Assembly: GCA_013407085.1 (NCBI GenBank)
Contig: JACCGJ010001312.1
Span: forward strand, 62,001-126,000
Source: Atriophallophorus winterbourni
Lineage: Eukaryota; Platyhelminthes; Trematoda; Plagiorchiida; Microphallidae
Direction of reading: 5' to 3'
Length of the DNA: 64,000 nucleotides
The stretch's first letter is position 1, and each line of letters opens with the position of its first letter. Position numbers and translations under genes: made by a program. Positions 35,694 to 48,180 of the stretch are shown here, piece by piece. The notes beneath the pieces are model-generated. The model ran no database searches, had not been told where the DNA came from, and saw nothing but the letters and a program-made list of their open reading frames with translations.

Positions 35694-36011
35694 TTCTTTG
35701 ATTCCGTTATTCCAAGGAAATGCTTTGTTATATTCCAACTTTTCCAAAGGGTTTTCATTGCATTGTTGCGTATTTCGCCTCCCATATCCGTATGTATTAT
35801 CATTATTATTATTTGTAAAGTTGTAGGTATGAACACATGGGTCAATTTGGTTCGTTTCTATCAATCCAGCGTGGGAATTCCCTGTGGTATTTGGGATGCT
35901 ATTTTTCCCATGATAATCCTCTCCAAATTCGACGCTCAGTGAACTGTTGTGGTTTTTTGGATTTACGATAGTCATGCGACGGGTTGAGTTCATTTCTTCG
36001 AATATTTTGCG
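35694..36011 (-). CDS. Probable internal exon of the minus-strand host gene (318 bp)
   Basis: On minus, after an acceptor (GTCTGCGAGATTTAG) the sequence stays open for 106 codons starting RKIFEEMNSTRRMTIVNPKN, Asn-rich in the middle (YNFTNNNNDNTYGYG) and ending PWNNGIKE before a GTGGGT donor, both in phase 0. That phase fits directly onto the exon at 20443-20611. An alternative donor four bases downstream (GTATTT) would give phase 1. The lack of hydrophobic segments and the Asn/Ser content suit an intracellular linker. Confidence 0.6.
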
Positions 36012-37507
36012 CTAAATCTCGCAGACCATACAAGCCTAGAAGCCACGTTGCATGTGATTGGTCGGCTGAACTCGTATCTGGTTCACAACGATTGGTTAAG
36101 TTGGGACTAGTTTTGCGTGACCTGTGGCCAATAAACTACACATACAACTGTGAAAGCGTGCTGTGATCGATAAAATTAACTATGTTTTCCAGTGGAAAGA
36201 ATAAACGCTATTTAAGGGAAAAGGAATATCAACGATATGCTATGTGTTTTGCCAATACCATTCAATCCGTTTCATTATTTCATCAATAATGATTGCATTA
36301 AATAAGTGAAATTGTTTTGCTATGTACATTCCATTGGTTCAACTCACGGACGAAACAGCGACATCGAACTATAGCGCAGAGGAAATAACGAAATCAAAAT
36401 ATCAACAAGACAAAATAGAGAGAGAATAAATAAGGAAAATGTCCTACACTTGTGTGGTTTGTCTGACCCCTCCTCATCCATTTGTATAAAACTACTCAAA
36501 CTAACACACACTAAAATCTGAGCTAGTTTTCGTACTTAGTGGACCGGAATGCAGCAATTCAGAGATAGCCGAGTCAGGATACTACTCTGATCCAATGTCT
36601 AGATGGGTTATCTATGGAGGTTAGTTGTATCTCAGCTATAAAATAATTATACAACCTATCTGCACCAAAGATGTGTACAAGGCAATTTCCGCGTTGGCCA
36701 AACTGGTATTCTTCTTTGAAATCAGGCAGAGTGACTTTCAGTGTTTATCAAACCCCAAGTTGCGATAGTAAGTGTGCTGAATCTAGCAAGATGTTTCGTC
36801 TTAAAAGCGACATTTAAACACCACCTTGCGAAATCATAGACAGCCAAGTAGTAAAAGCAGTATTTAGAGCTATAACTATATAAATGCGCTGCATCCATGT
36901 GGTTTTAAAAGATTTCATATATTAATAATATTAAATCTACAATATAAATAATGTTCACGAATATGTAACTGGATGCCAACTCATTGGTACAATCTGCCCC
37001 TAAATCAGCCGGCACACTGATAAATTATCTCTACTTATCCGGGAACGGCACGAACTATTTATGTATTCACACTTCGTTTAGATATGAAATGCGGTAGTAT
37101 AAAAGTCAGATTCAATATACAGATAATCAGCCATACACAAAAGTCGACCACTTCGTTATACGCGTGCTATATTGAATAGATTCATTGTGAGTTGCCACTA
37201 ATTCTGAAACATTTGATTACACATTCAATCTAGATTTGCTTGTACTTCGCTGAACGAAGATTCGTCATAAAACCTCAATAGCAACATCCAATGAAAGATG
37301 GGAAGCTTAAGAATACCAAGAAAGCCGATGCAGTGCAATCGCTGCGTTATCTGCCTGCAATCAGATTCCTAAAAGAATTACAGTCAGCCGGACTGTGATA
37401 GATAATGCTGGTAATTGAATCACAAACTTTGGTTAAAAATTATTCGTAAACAACATAGAATACAATTTGAAAACATTTCAATATTCCGGTTCGTTTTTCG
37501 AATCCAG
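36012..37507. other. No gene supported
   Basis: A/T-rich with scattered short frames; no repeat recognised. Confidence 0.45.
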
Positions 37508-37639
37508 GTTCGTTCATTTATGGCTGCCAACCGAATCGAGGATCATTTTGAGCATTATCTCATGAAGTGTTTCAAAGCAGCTGCGTTAAATCTCCCTGTT
37601 CCGGTTCTGTCTACGGAAGGTGGCGAAACGTTACAATAA
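37508..37639 (+). CDS. Possible 3'-terminal exon of an unidentified plus-strand gene
   Basis: Acceptor GGTTCGTTTTTCGAATCCAG is followed by 43 codons, VRSFMAANRIEDHFEHYLMK then CFKAAALNLPVPVLSTEGGE and a TAA stop. An AATAAA overlaps the stop. The amphipathic helical character looks genuine, but no family is recognised and no upstream partner exon was found on the plus strand. Confidence 0.35.
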   Translation, partial: VRSFMAANRIEDHFEHYLMKCFKAAALNLPVPVLSTEGGETLQ

Positions 37640-39704
37640 ATACTATTCGGTACAAAATTTTAATTATAAACGAAAACACCTATTTCTTTGAGTTTTCACT
37701 TTTATGGCATCTGATATAGCGTTAAAAGCGCATTGTGTCCACAAAACTACATAAACATTCCAGGTTTTTGATTCAATCGATTCCGGGAGTAGGATAGTGT
37801 ACAATAACTTATAAACAAAACCTTCTACTTTCAATGTTGTATGAAGAGGTTGTTCAACTTTTGGTTTTGTGCTTAGTTTATAAGTCCGCCCTATGATTGA
37901 GCACAGGATCGAGATGTAGGGAACGCAGATAAGATGCGATTAGAATCATTTTGAGTAAGGCTATACTGGTGACGAAGTTATCTTCTTCATAGTGTTTTTG
38001 CTGATGTATAGGGTAATTTGAACAGACTATGTAATATTGTATCATCAGTCATCTCAATTTCATAAAAGATGCAAATGAACAAACACGTTGAAAATATTTC
38101 AGACGTATTAGTGCTCTACTGAAAATTCTCAAATCATAATATTTCTTATCATTATGCGATTTTTATTCTTACCCAAAACCCGAAGTTGAAAGAAAAAGCT
38201 TTATTCGAACATCCAAAATTATATGACAAAATTGAACTTATTTTTCTCACTTATAAAAATCGGATACGTTCATGTGCACTGTTTCAAGTATGCCGCTTGT
38301 GAAACCAGCCAATCGTCCAGGCTACAAAGAGGGCGTTTCGAATTATCACAAAATGTGGCTGGTTTCGAAAAGGGACAAGCGGTCGAGTCTGAGATGAAAA
38401 TTGTATTAAGTTTCATGTGGCAATTCTTTGTTACTTGACATTTGTGCGAGAAGCATTACGGCATGGGTTCAGACAGTCGCCAGTAAAAGGGAATAATGAG
38501 TCATAACGATGGAAGGAAAAATTCCACAAATAAACCAATTTTCTAGGTGCAACACAGCCTTGAAATGAATATGGATCGTAGTCAAACAATCAAATCTCAC
38601 ATATTAACTTTTTCATCATAAACTACTAAACCCAAATTAGATCACAGTAAAATGGAAGCAAATGTATTTTATTCAGATATAGATGCATTAGTTGTTGAAT
38701 ATATTTGCTTAGAATTTAAGTATTATAACACATCATATGTAAGAGGTATATAAACCGAGAAAATTGGCAATGAGATTCGAAGCTATGGAGACCATTGACT
38801 GCATATATGAAGTAAATTGTTAGATTGCCTGATGTTTTAGATTTGCACACGTCAATGTATGAGCTGTGCTGCAGTCCGTGCTCTTGTTTTTCCGCACGAA
38901 TAACACACTTGACATATGAGAGCATCTAACACGAGGAAACATCCCAATGCCTATGTATAGAAAAAAAATGTTTAAAGAGAACTCATGCTTGCGTTTTGTT
39001 TAGACGTATCCCAATGACTGAGGTGAGTCTGCATAACAAAATTGCAAGAAATAATAGCAACATTCACGATGTGCACCAGCTCTGCAATGAACGTCCAAAA
39101 TTGACAAACGTTATTTTGTGTGGCAAACTGTGAGGGCAATTTCGAAACTATTGATGATACGTGATTTTTATTCGCGGTTACAGAGATCTCGAGCGCATAA
39201 ACTCTGACTTACCTATACTTGCCTGTGCTGCATACCATATGAAGAGACCAAATAAGTTTCTTTCTTTATACACCTAATTTAGTAAGATCTTTCGCAATTT
39301 CTACGTGTTTTGAATTTCACGATTCGAGTCTCGGCTTTCAGCCGCCATGTGCTCCTTCCCCTGTTAGTTTATAACTAATTTGGAACGTAGTTGTTCACGG
39401 ATTTAAACAGCAGTGAATATTGCGAACCAGCTGGTTTACATTACGCAAATGTTTCATCATCAATGAGCCATATGATGCAAAGATCATTGAAAAGATGTTA
39501 TAATTTGTCAGATCGGAATATTAATAAACTACGAAATTTGTAACGTGAATCCGGCTGCAAATTTTTATTCAAATTCAAAATCGTGAAGTTATTTTAAACA
39601 ACCACGAGTCGGTAAAGTTTGGAAACCATCCAATTTGATTATACAAAAGTTATTTTTTAGAAGGTGAACATTTTAATACTAACTTACCCGATCGACACGG
39701 GCCA
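37640..39704. other. No gene supported
   Basis: Only short frames; nothing recognisable. Confidence 0.45.
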
Positions 39705-39752
39705 GATTCAAGATTCAAGATTTATGGTTAAAAAAGCAAATTGCTGTACAAT
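39705..39752 (-). mobile_element. 3' tip of a CR1-like LINE
   Basis: On minus it reads CAATTTGCTTTTTTAACC-ATAAATCTTGAATCTTGAAT, matching the last 45 bases of the long CR1 copy (48131-48175), including the duplicated CTTGAAT tail. Only the tip is present. Confidence 0.75.
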
Positions 39753-39869
39753 ACCATAGGATATACGTAGAAACCCGTTGATGCGAACCCATTCGTCTAA
39801 AGGGTTCCCAAAAACGTGCCGAGAAAAGTTTGCTGGAACATTTTGAAAAAGCTGAGGCAATAACACTCG

Positions 39870-41965
39870 AAAAAGATCAGTGTTGGCTAGGTCGGAAATG
39901 TAGAAGTGGTAAAAACGCTGGTATTGTAAGCAAACTGTTATTAGCTAATCGGTTGATGGGTCCCCAATATATCTTGAACAAGGTTAGAGGTTCAGAAATG
40001 ATTCACAGTGATCTCTCTTTGTTTTGCCATACATTGATGTCGTGCGAACCAGTTAGAGAAATAACAAGTGTCATTGATTTTTGTTCTAGTTTAAAGTTAA
40101 ATGTTGACCAGATTAATTTACATTTTTACGCATATAATCTAGATTTCGATGTGAAGAACCGAAAACGATATCCTTCACTCTAATGATGTGTTCTGTTCTC
40201 ACAAACAGAGAATTTTACTCAAATTTTGAATAAGAGTATTTTATTTCATGAAGGACAGTTTTATCAAATTTATCACTCCACCTACCAAGAAAAAATATTT
40301 AAGTTAACAGTCAGTTATTTCAAATATGCTCCACTATCAATTTTAATCGGTTCTACAACAATCCCAAACAAGTAAAAGGATTTTCACTTTAATTACTTTT
40401 ATGTAAAGCAAAATCACACGCAACACTATGAACCAATCTTTTAACCAAGCGTTTCTTTACATTGGTTTTACTTTTAAGTGATGACCTGTCATTGGCATTA
40501 ACCGGCTAAGTTTTCTTCACTTTCTATCAAACTTGAACACAAACTAGTTCAAACAATTTTGTCATTTTGACTTCACGCTGAAACGATTGCTTTGAAAAAA
40601 CAGCTGTTATCACTAATCAAACTTAAACTTCTGATATAGAAAGATTTTCTATATAACTCAACAGAAAATTTACCATAGTTAAAATTAGTTTACCGCTGCC
40701 AATGAATTTGTTGAAACACAAGAAATAAACAATTTATTTTACGGACGCTCTAAGGGTCACCATCCCTGGCAGGTTAAGCGATTGAGGACAGACGGTGACT
40801 GAGTTCTTGTTCCGGTTTTCATTAAAATCTATAGTTCGAAATCTAACAGTCTCTTATTCTACAAACAACTCCATAATTCATCGACCGTTGCATCGATAAG
40901 CAGGATTTCGTTAGATGTTGAATAGAGCAGAGCGGTTAAGTAGAAACAAACGACTTCAAATCATATTCTTACAATTATCACTGTACCCGCAATACTTATT
41001 AAAATTGTTTCGCTTACGGTTGCTCGATTTCGAATGACTGTTTTGAAAATGTTCCAACATCCTAACTCTCCATACTAAGAGAACACATCAATTCTTCGAA
41101 CTTCATCTCATATTTTACCCTATCATGGCCAGGTCATGAAAACACATAGGCTATCAGCCTGTATGAGGTCTCACCTTAGATAGATTTGCTGATGAGAATG
41201 GATTGCTCAAAATTTTAATTTGAAACTATTTGGGCTGTCTGGGTGATTACGTAGATGCAATATCAGAGCATGCGTGTTTTCGTGTAGTGTTAAAATCACG
41301 TACAAAATCCTCGCTACTTGTTTTATACTCTGTAGAATTATGCTGTGTGCATTTGGTAAAGAAAACTGCACGAAAGTGTGATGATGCTAATGGAAAAATG
41401 TTGGTTCATTGTTGTTATTTAAGCGTTGACAAACGCCAATTCGAATAACGATACTCAGAACTTCGTTCACTACTTTTTGGGTGTAAAAATGTTCCATATA
41501 TTGTTTTCTAAATGCTATTCCGAGCCACTCAGATGGATCCGAGTAAGAATCTGGTGTTTTGTTTGGTCTTGCAAACAGAAGAAAACGCGTGAAGCCCTCA
41601 ATTAACAAACCATGCTGCACCAACTTACGTAACTTAATCTCAGGTACTTTCTGTGCAACTATACAATAAATGTATAGAATAATATCATGTTTACACAGGA
41701 CGACAAAATATTTATCTATGAAACTACTCAACCATTACCAAGGTCTAACTGGATTTCCCATCATTCAACTCGAATTCCTCAGCGGTGGGTGAAATAATTT
41801 CCATACATGAAAGCAATAAAAAAAAGTACGTGAGAAATGAAAATACATAAAGACTACGATTCGAAGGAGAACGGTGTTGACTAGTTCGGAAATGTTGAAG
41901 TGGTAAAAACGCTGTTATTGTAAGTAAACTGTTTTCAGCTAATCGTTTGATGGGTCCAAAAATCA
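39870..41965 (+). repeat. Pair of direct repeats of about 90 bp
   Basis: The sequence at 39875-39970 (TAGTGTTGGCTAGGTCGGAAATG ... GCTAATCGGTTGATGGGTCC) recurs at 41872-41960 at about 85% identity, 2 kb apart in the same orientation. The element is unnamed. The space between holds no supported gene on plus; the ORF at 39830-40183 is partly made of this repeat. Confidence 0.75.
41480..41650 (-). CDS. Possible extracellular (fibronectin-III-like) exon of the minus-strand gene
   Basis: On minus, after TATTGTATAGTTGCACAG an open phase-0 stretch reads KVPEIKLRKLVQHGLLIEGF, then TRFLLFARPNKTPDSYSDPS and EWLGIAFR. The hydrophobic-aromatic spacing followed by YSDPSEW is reminiscent of the F and G strands of a fibronectin III domain. 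The 3' boundary is unclear (candidate donors GTAGTG and GTTCTG near 41480-41495). It accepts the phase-0 end of the exon at 43312-43506. No transmembrane exon was found between here and the intracellular exons. Confidence 0.4.
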
Positions 41966-43149
41966 AGGCCATGAGTGAGGTTATAACAAAACCAAGTGGT
42001 TATCTGTTAACATTTAAGGAATTACGCATGGCACAGTGGGTTTGGCATCTGAAACGCAAGAAAACTTCATGATATGTAGCCTTTCCAATAACTGAGTGGC
42101 CCGATTGATGAGGGTCATTCACTACCATCGCGCTCACAGAGATAGTCCCATCTCAACCTATCGACATTATTGGCCTACTAACGGCGTGCAATTACATCTG
42201 GTGTCGCCAGAATTCAAATGAAGGTTTATACAGTGTTACCAGAATAACCTGGAAGAGCAAAATGTTCCTAACATGCGGGATCACATTTAAGCGCTTTAAT
42301 CTCTTTCTGCAAATATCTTCGTAACACAAGTGGCAGACCGGGCAGAGCTCGACTTTCTTCGTTCAGTTCAACATAGAGTAACGGATTTTGAAGTCTACAT
42401 TTTACATTTCTTTAGGCATATATCCTAGGCAGCGTAGGACACACATTCATAGTGCAACATAAGTGATGTGAATATCAGCTTTAGGCAGCATGCTAGCATT
42501 AGTTACTTTGTTTATTTAACGATGCCTTAGTGGTCAACCCAAATGTGCGCAAATACACTGGTATGTGCATTTCGTACAACAATTATAATGTCTGTCATGT
42601 ATTCGTAAATCCAAGAGTTCAACTTTTTTCGGAACTCTCCGAAAGTGTTGCGATGGGAATTTTTTGCGGTCGGGAAACAATGCATACAATAACTACATGT
42701 TTATCGCACATCCAACGCATTTATTCAATAACGATAGTTCCGTTGAGTGATTTTTATTACTTTTTCAAACATTTCGCAAAAAATTAATCAGCTTTACAGA
42801 GCAATATGTAAACATTTTTATTTTCATGACTCACTCATTTCTAAACGTTTTTGTAATGGCTACTTGAATATCCCATGAGTTCTGCGTTCTTGATTGTATT
42901 CGTTTTAATATTCATAACTACTCACGATCTATTAGGTAGATAAGTGGTCAATATTATTTTTAATGTTCACACGAAGCATTCTATTTATTCATCGCATAGC
43001 AACATGCCAGTGGAATTGATGTTCAGGTTTCCCAGTCATATTCAAAGTAACCTTATTCTATGCAGCTGTTCGCAGGAATATTCTATATAACCAATCTTTG
43101 TTTTGTTTTAAATCCGTATTTTATTAGTTAATTCCCAGGGTTAGACAGG
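41966..43149. other. No gene supported
   Basis: Short overlapping frames only. Confidence 0.45.
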
Positions 43150-43262
43150 AAATTATTCTAGGCTCACTGAATCCGATATAATTGTCTCCACCTAATGACG
43201 GCAAATAGCCCAAAACCAGTAGTGGTGAGTAAGGGATGGGGATGTGAGCACCACAATATATT
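43150..43262 (+). repeat. Ribozyme-repeat fragment (subfamily 2)
   Basis: Read on plus: AGGCTCACTGAATCCGATAT, TTGTCTCCAC, a decayed core (CTAATGA at 43192-43198, AAAA for GAAA), GTAGTGGTGAG and AGGGATGGGGATGTGAGCACC. Stem I CTCCAC with GTGGTGAG still pairs. This is the single-copy counterpart of the palindrome at 4065-4140. Confidence 0.7.
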
Positions 43263-43311
43263 GGAAATCATTTAATTTATCAAAACTTGATTAATTCAAA
43301 TCTATTAATAC

Positions 43312-43506
43312 TTGCTCCGCGCATTTGAAATCACGGTAAAGCAAAGTCATAAGCGCTTTTTCCATTATTTGTTTCTCAGCTGAATTTTGTTTCTGACAAT
43401 TCCCGTTAAGCATTTCTCCATCAACGTGGACGTGGACGTTCTCAAGTTTTTCCAAAAAAACATTTAGCATATCCGTTGTGATCAATTATAACATCAGCAA
43501 TCGTTT
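43312..43506 (-). CDS. Possible exon of the minus-strand gene with a one-base frameshift
   Basis: On minus, acceptor CTGGCCAACTTCATTCCAG and donor CAA|GTATTA enclose 195 bases. Before a run of seven T (plus 43454-43460) the frame reads ETIADVIIDHNGYAKCF; after it the next frame reads LEKLENVHVHVDGEMLNGNC and on to LLYRDFKCAEQ. The two join only if the homopolymer is one base shorter, which suggests an assembly indel or a recent lesion. With that correction the exon ends in phase 0 and continues into 41650. Confidence 0.4.
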
Positions 43507-43973
43507 CTGGAATGAAGTTGGCCAGAAAATGGTAATTGGCAAAAATTTTGAATATAGTTTATCGATTGTTGACTGTATTTTTAACATAAAACGTTTTTAG
43601 CTATTTGAGTGAAGTGAATGCTCAATCGGACCTACTGTGCATTCGCATTTTTTGTTGCTCTGACACTTCTGCTCATATCTTCGCCGAATCTGCTTGGATT
43701 TCTCTCATTCCAAGAATTCTGTGCTACTTTCGATCATATCTATCGGAATTTATTTGTTTTGCTCTTGTCAACGGATTAGCAGCAAAGTTATCATATCGGC
43801 GTAAATTTCACAGTTTGCTCACGCGCGCAAACTTTTTTCAATCGCTAACTATTCTACGGTTTTGCTATCATTGCAAGGATCACGTCGAGCTACGAATTTT
43901 GATACTTATTTCTGTGTTCTAGCTTGTGTAGTTAAGGAGTTATATTGGATTATTTGCAACATGACGAAATCAC

Positions 43974-44447
43974 GTGTTCCAAAACAGCCACCTCGACCCG
44001 TCGAACAAAAACCCGTCACAGCCGAACAACCCAATTCAGGCTACTAACATGTTTCACCGCATCACGAGAACCAACATACGGACTAAAAAATCGATCGATC
44101 AAACTGTGGCAGCGACATCGAACCAACTTGACCTCATTGCCAAGTGCGTGGATCCGGCGAACGCAACAATGGTCACGGCCGGCCCAGCTGATAGGACGAA
44201 TCTCGACACGCAGAATTGTCCCGAGGTCACGTGCAAAGCATGCGAACAACCGGTGAGTCCCATGGCGCGTAAAGTAATAACGTGTTTTCTGTGTATGGGT
44301 AAAATCCATGGTAAATGCGACCGCACTTTAGCCCCTGACTCGATAGCATTATTAAATAATGATATGGTTCCAGGTGCATGCTATATCTGTGTTCGTTGCA
44401 GAGCTACATCTTTGCACAAAGCCGATACTTTTGAAACAAAATTATAA
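43974..44447 (+). pseudogene. CR1-like ORF1, N-terminal part with PHD-like finger
   Basis: 157 codons are open. Residues about 86-143 contain C-x2-C (CKAC), C-x2-C (CFLC), H and C (KIHGKC), then C-x2-C (CVRC), the Cys4-His-Cys3 spacing of a PHD-type zinc finger. The N-terminus is Asn/Thr/Pro-rich. Such fingers are found in ORF1 of CR1-group retrotransposons, where they are thought to act in RNA or protein binding. The frame ends at a TAA just before the next ORF1 segment (stop 44445, ATG 44454), so a small lesion separates the two parts or they were translated separately. Confidence 0.75.
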
Positions 44448-44453
44448 AACAGA

Positions 44454-45313
44454 ATGGCCGGTTTGGAGTTGGGCCTTCGACGTGTGGAAGAAATGTTGGT
44501 AAATCATGTGAGTACGCAAGTGATCACTGATGTAAACCATCATATCAATACATCGATTTCGGAACCACCATTGAAGGAATCTAAGACTAAGGCTATTCGG
44601 GTGCCAAAAAAGCCAAAAAGCAGGTTATTCCCGTTTTGGAATCAGCTAAAACGACCACAGAAGTAGGAAATTCTTACAGAGATATGCTGTTACGGTCGAC
44701 CTCAGCTGTACACTCCAAAACTGCTGTACCCGACTCACAAAGTCAAGCCACAAATGTTTTTAATTCTAAAACGCCTGACTTTCCGATACGCAAAAAGAAC
44801 ACCCCATACACGCTGAACGTGATATGTACGAATGTCAGCGAGTCCCAAGAAAGCCTGTTTGATAGCAAACAGAAACACGATGTCGAGAAATGGTCTGAGC
44901 TTTGTCACCTAATGAAAATTGAACACGTAAACGCAGAAAAAGTGACTCGTCTAACCCGCCATTCAACTTCACCTCATATTGGTCAACCTCGCTTGCTCAA
45001 GGTAACACTAAAATGCGAGGCTGATATCGAGAACTTATTGCTGAATGCATACCTACTCAAGTCAGATTCCGACTCGAACTGCCGCATATATCCCGATGTA
45101 CCATGGTGGGAAAGGAAGGGCAGCTTGAAAGCCAGGGAACAAACGGTATCGCGAAGTATAGTTCAACTTGGTGTACCAGAAAATACTTCTAGAGCATCGA
45201 ATCAGGAAACCGTAGAGCACGACGTCAAACAATGGCGCTACATTGCGTGTTCTCTCGATATTTCTAATGCCGTTGTTGTGGACACTTTTCGAGTTCCTTT
45301 TTCGCCAAAATAA
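44454..45313 (+). pseudogene. CR1-like ORF1, C-terminal part
   Basis: Two overlapping frames (44454-44666 and 44636-45313) form the rest of ORF1: a possible coiled segment (LGLRRVEEMLVNHV), a basic stretch (RVPKKPKSR), then an RRM-like core with LNVICTNVSESQES, CHLMKIEHVNAEKVTRLTR, LLKVTLKCEADIENLL and the YPDVPWWERKGSLK block typical of LINE ORF1 C-terminal domains. Its TAA at 45311 overlaps the start region of ORF2. A frameshift near 44640 breaks it. Confidence 0.7.
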
Positions 45314-45324
45314 CTTCGGTTTAC

Positions 45325-48165
45325 AACCCGTCATTACTCACGAAAAATACGATTAAGTGCATCTATACAAACGCAAACAGCCTTTTCAACAAATTAATCG
45401 AATTGTCCGAGATTTGTAATGAAACGGCGCCAGACATAGTTGCAGTAACAGAAACATGGTTCCACGCCTCATTGTCTGATAATGAACTCTCTTTGCCCAA
45501 CATGTCTCCATTCCGGCGTGACCGTTTAGGCGATGGCGGAGGAGCAGCACTCTACTTCAAGCAATCGTTTATCTGTAGAGCTATGAACGACGTGATCCTT
45601 GATATCATTGACACACTTTGGTGTTCTCTGACTCTTACTTCAGGAGAGCAATGCATTATTGGAGTGATCTATCGTTCTCCAACAGCAACTCTCGATCTAA
45701 ACAATAAACTGATTAATATTTTGCGCTATGTAACAACGCGATACAATACTCAAATATTGATAATGGGGGATTTCAACTTTCCCCAGATCTATAGCCGGAA
45801 TGATCATCCATCAGAGGCACTTGAAAATGAACTTCGAGCCGTTTTGGATTACGCACCCCTTTATAACCACGTTTTTGGATTTTACTCGTATGAGAGGATC
45901 AGACCAGCCGTCTACCTTGGACCTTATACTTACATCAGATCCCACAGCTGTTGAGAATATCGTTTATAAACCGCCGATCGGACGAAGCGATCACGTTGTC
46001 CTAGAATTCGAGTACGTTTGTAGCGCTAGACGCAATAGTGACGGGACAAAATGCGTCAGAATGGTGAACTACCGTGCTCTGTGTGCCGAGTTACAAAGCA
46101 CCAGTTTCGCACAACTGGATTACTCCGATCCGGATAGTCATTGGCGATCTCTCTTACAGCACCTCAAATCTATATTGGAGGAACATTCAATGTTTGCTTT
46201 GAAGAAAACGTCTCAACGAAATAAACTTTTACTACGAAGCGGGACTAAAAAGTGGATGAAACAAAGGGCAGTAGCGTGGGAGTTTCACAAGGCTACCAAC
46301 ACAGCTGATTCTGGGGCACAATTTACACGACTGAGAAACAAAGTTATCAGCTTAATTCGAGATGATAAACAAGTGTTCCAATCGCAATTGATTACTCAGA
46401 TGCACCAGAATCCGAAGCTCTTGTATAGACTTGTAAACGATAGAACAAATATTAAACCAGGAGTCTTTGCCCTGAAAACGTCGTCCTGCTTCACAGAATC
46501 CATAAATCAGACCGCTGACTTGTTAGCAGACTTTTATGCCGGAGTATTTGCGCCGAAATTCATGGAGCCTGATCAGAAACTAATCGTTCGACTTGACCGA
46601 CCGACCTTGAGTGAAGTATTGATTACTCCGATGGTGGTAGCGCAGTACTTACGAAAATTAAACGTAAAGAAATCTCCAGGAACAGACGAGATAACTCCAC
46701 AGCTGCTCAAAACCTGCCACGCGCAGCTATCTGAACCTCTATCTTGCATGTTTAATAATTTGCTGGCGTAGTGCTACAAGACTGGAAACTGGGTCAAATA
46801 ATACCCATTTACAAAGGTGGTTGCCGTTCTGATGTTATAAATTACAGGCCGGTGACCTTGCTGTCTTCGGTATGAAAAGTTTTTGAGCGAATAATAACCG
46901 CAGAAACCGTGCGACATCTGGAAACGAATAAACTTTTGGCAGTTGCCCAACATGGATTTCGCAGAAATCGCTCTTGTCTAACAAATTTGCTGACAAGCTT
47001 AGACGATTGGACGAGGATTGTAGATGCGGGGGGCTGTATTCATGCTTGCTACCTGGACATTTCTAAAGCGTTTGACAGAGTTGTTCAAAATTTACGCTTG
47101 AACAAGCTAAAGAAACACGATGTTGTTGGAAGACTATACGAATTGCTAAGAAATTACCTCAGCAACAGACACATCCGAGTTCGTGTGGACGGCCTATTAT
47201 CGAAGAACATCGTTGTCACTAGCGGAGTTCCACAAGGCTCAGTGCTTGGACCAATACTGTTTCTGGTCTATATGAACGATATACCACTACCAAATGATAT
47301 TAAGATGGTTTTGTTTGCTGACGATATAAAAGTATGGAGGCAAATCAGAAATGCTGACGATTGTATCTTGCTGCAAAACGATTTGAGTGCTTTGTTCAAC
47401 TGGTCATCTGAAAATAAACTGTCATTGAATATGCAAAAGTCGAAGATGATTCAGATTGGTCGTGGCCTTAGCTTTTCCTATCCATACAAGCTCGGCGACA
47501 TTAACCTGGAATACACTGAAAAAGAAAAGGACCTAGGTGTCTAGATTTGCGGCAGTTTGAAAAATGGTCTACAATGCGAAACCGTTTACAAAAGCGCGTC
47601 TCGGCTGCTCGGCATGCTACGGCGGATATTTGGACGTTTTTCCCCGGGGTGTTTTCCTCTCATGATGAATACATATATACACCCGGTTCTAGATTATGCC
47701 GCACAAGCCTGGACACCATGGCTCCAAAAAGACATCTTACTCCTGGATCGCATATACCGGAGAGCTTCTAAGCTTGTCATTGGTCTCGAAAATATGTCAT
47801 TCGCCAGGCGATTCAGACAACTGGAAATGAGGACACTTGCACAAAGGAGAATGCGAGGTGATCTCATCCTCGCATACAAAATACTAACTACTGTTTCCCA
47901 CCCCCTGGATATATTATTCCACCTTCGAACTTCCAGCAACAGTCGTGGCCATGGTGGCAAGTTGGAAATACCACATTCCAAACGGAACTGCCGCAGGTAT
48001 TTTTATTCCGTACGTGTGTGCTTTGCTTGGAATTCCCTATCTTCCGATTTGGTGAGCTCAAATAGCTTATCTATATTCATATCTATATATATATATACAT
48101 TTGTACCTATATTTCCACCCTGTGGTTATTGTAAAGATAATTGCTTTTTCAACCATAAATCTTGA
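45325..48165 (+). pseudogene. CR1-like ORF2: endonuclease and reverse transcriptase
   Basis: Endonuclease: IYTNANSLFNKL (45365), VAVTETWF, RRDRLGDGGGAALYF, GVIYRSP, ILIMGDFNFPQI; a frameshift near 45885 leads to PSTLDLILTSD and RSDHVVLEF. Linker and RT: LNVKKSPGTDEITPQLLK (46660), IIPIYKGGCRSDVINYRPVT, QHGFRRNRSCLTNLL, CYLDISKAFDRV, TSGVPQGSVLGPILFLVY and an intact LFADDIKVW at 47308-47335. C-terminal domain: LLGMLRRIFGRF, HPVLDYAAQAWTPWLQ, RRMRGDLILAYKIL, ending near 48165. Stops interrupt it at about 46770, 46874 and 47542. Catalytic residues that I can see are intact. Confidence 0.9.
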
Positions 48166-48180
48166 ATCTTGAATCATGTT

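Larger units (their letters stand above)
43600..48180 (+). mobile_element. CR1-like LINE, nearly full length
   Basis: This element has a presumptive 5' UTR (about 43600-43970), an ORF1 with a PHD-like zinc finger and an RRM-like C-terminal part, an ORF2 with endonuclease, reverse transcriptase and C-terminal domains, and a short 3' tail with duplicated TTGAATC at about 48163-48175. The order fits CR1-clade elements whose ORF1 carries a PHD-type finger. Lesions are few: ORF1 is split near 44450-44640, and ORF2 has one frameshift and three or four stops, so it is a fairly young dead copy. Target duplications were not resolved because the 5' edge is uncertain. Confidence 0.88.
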
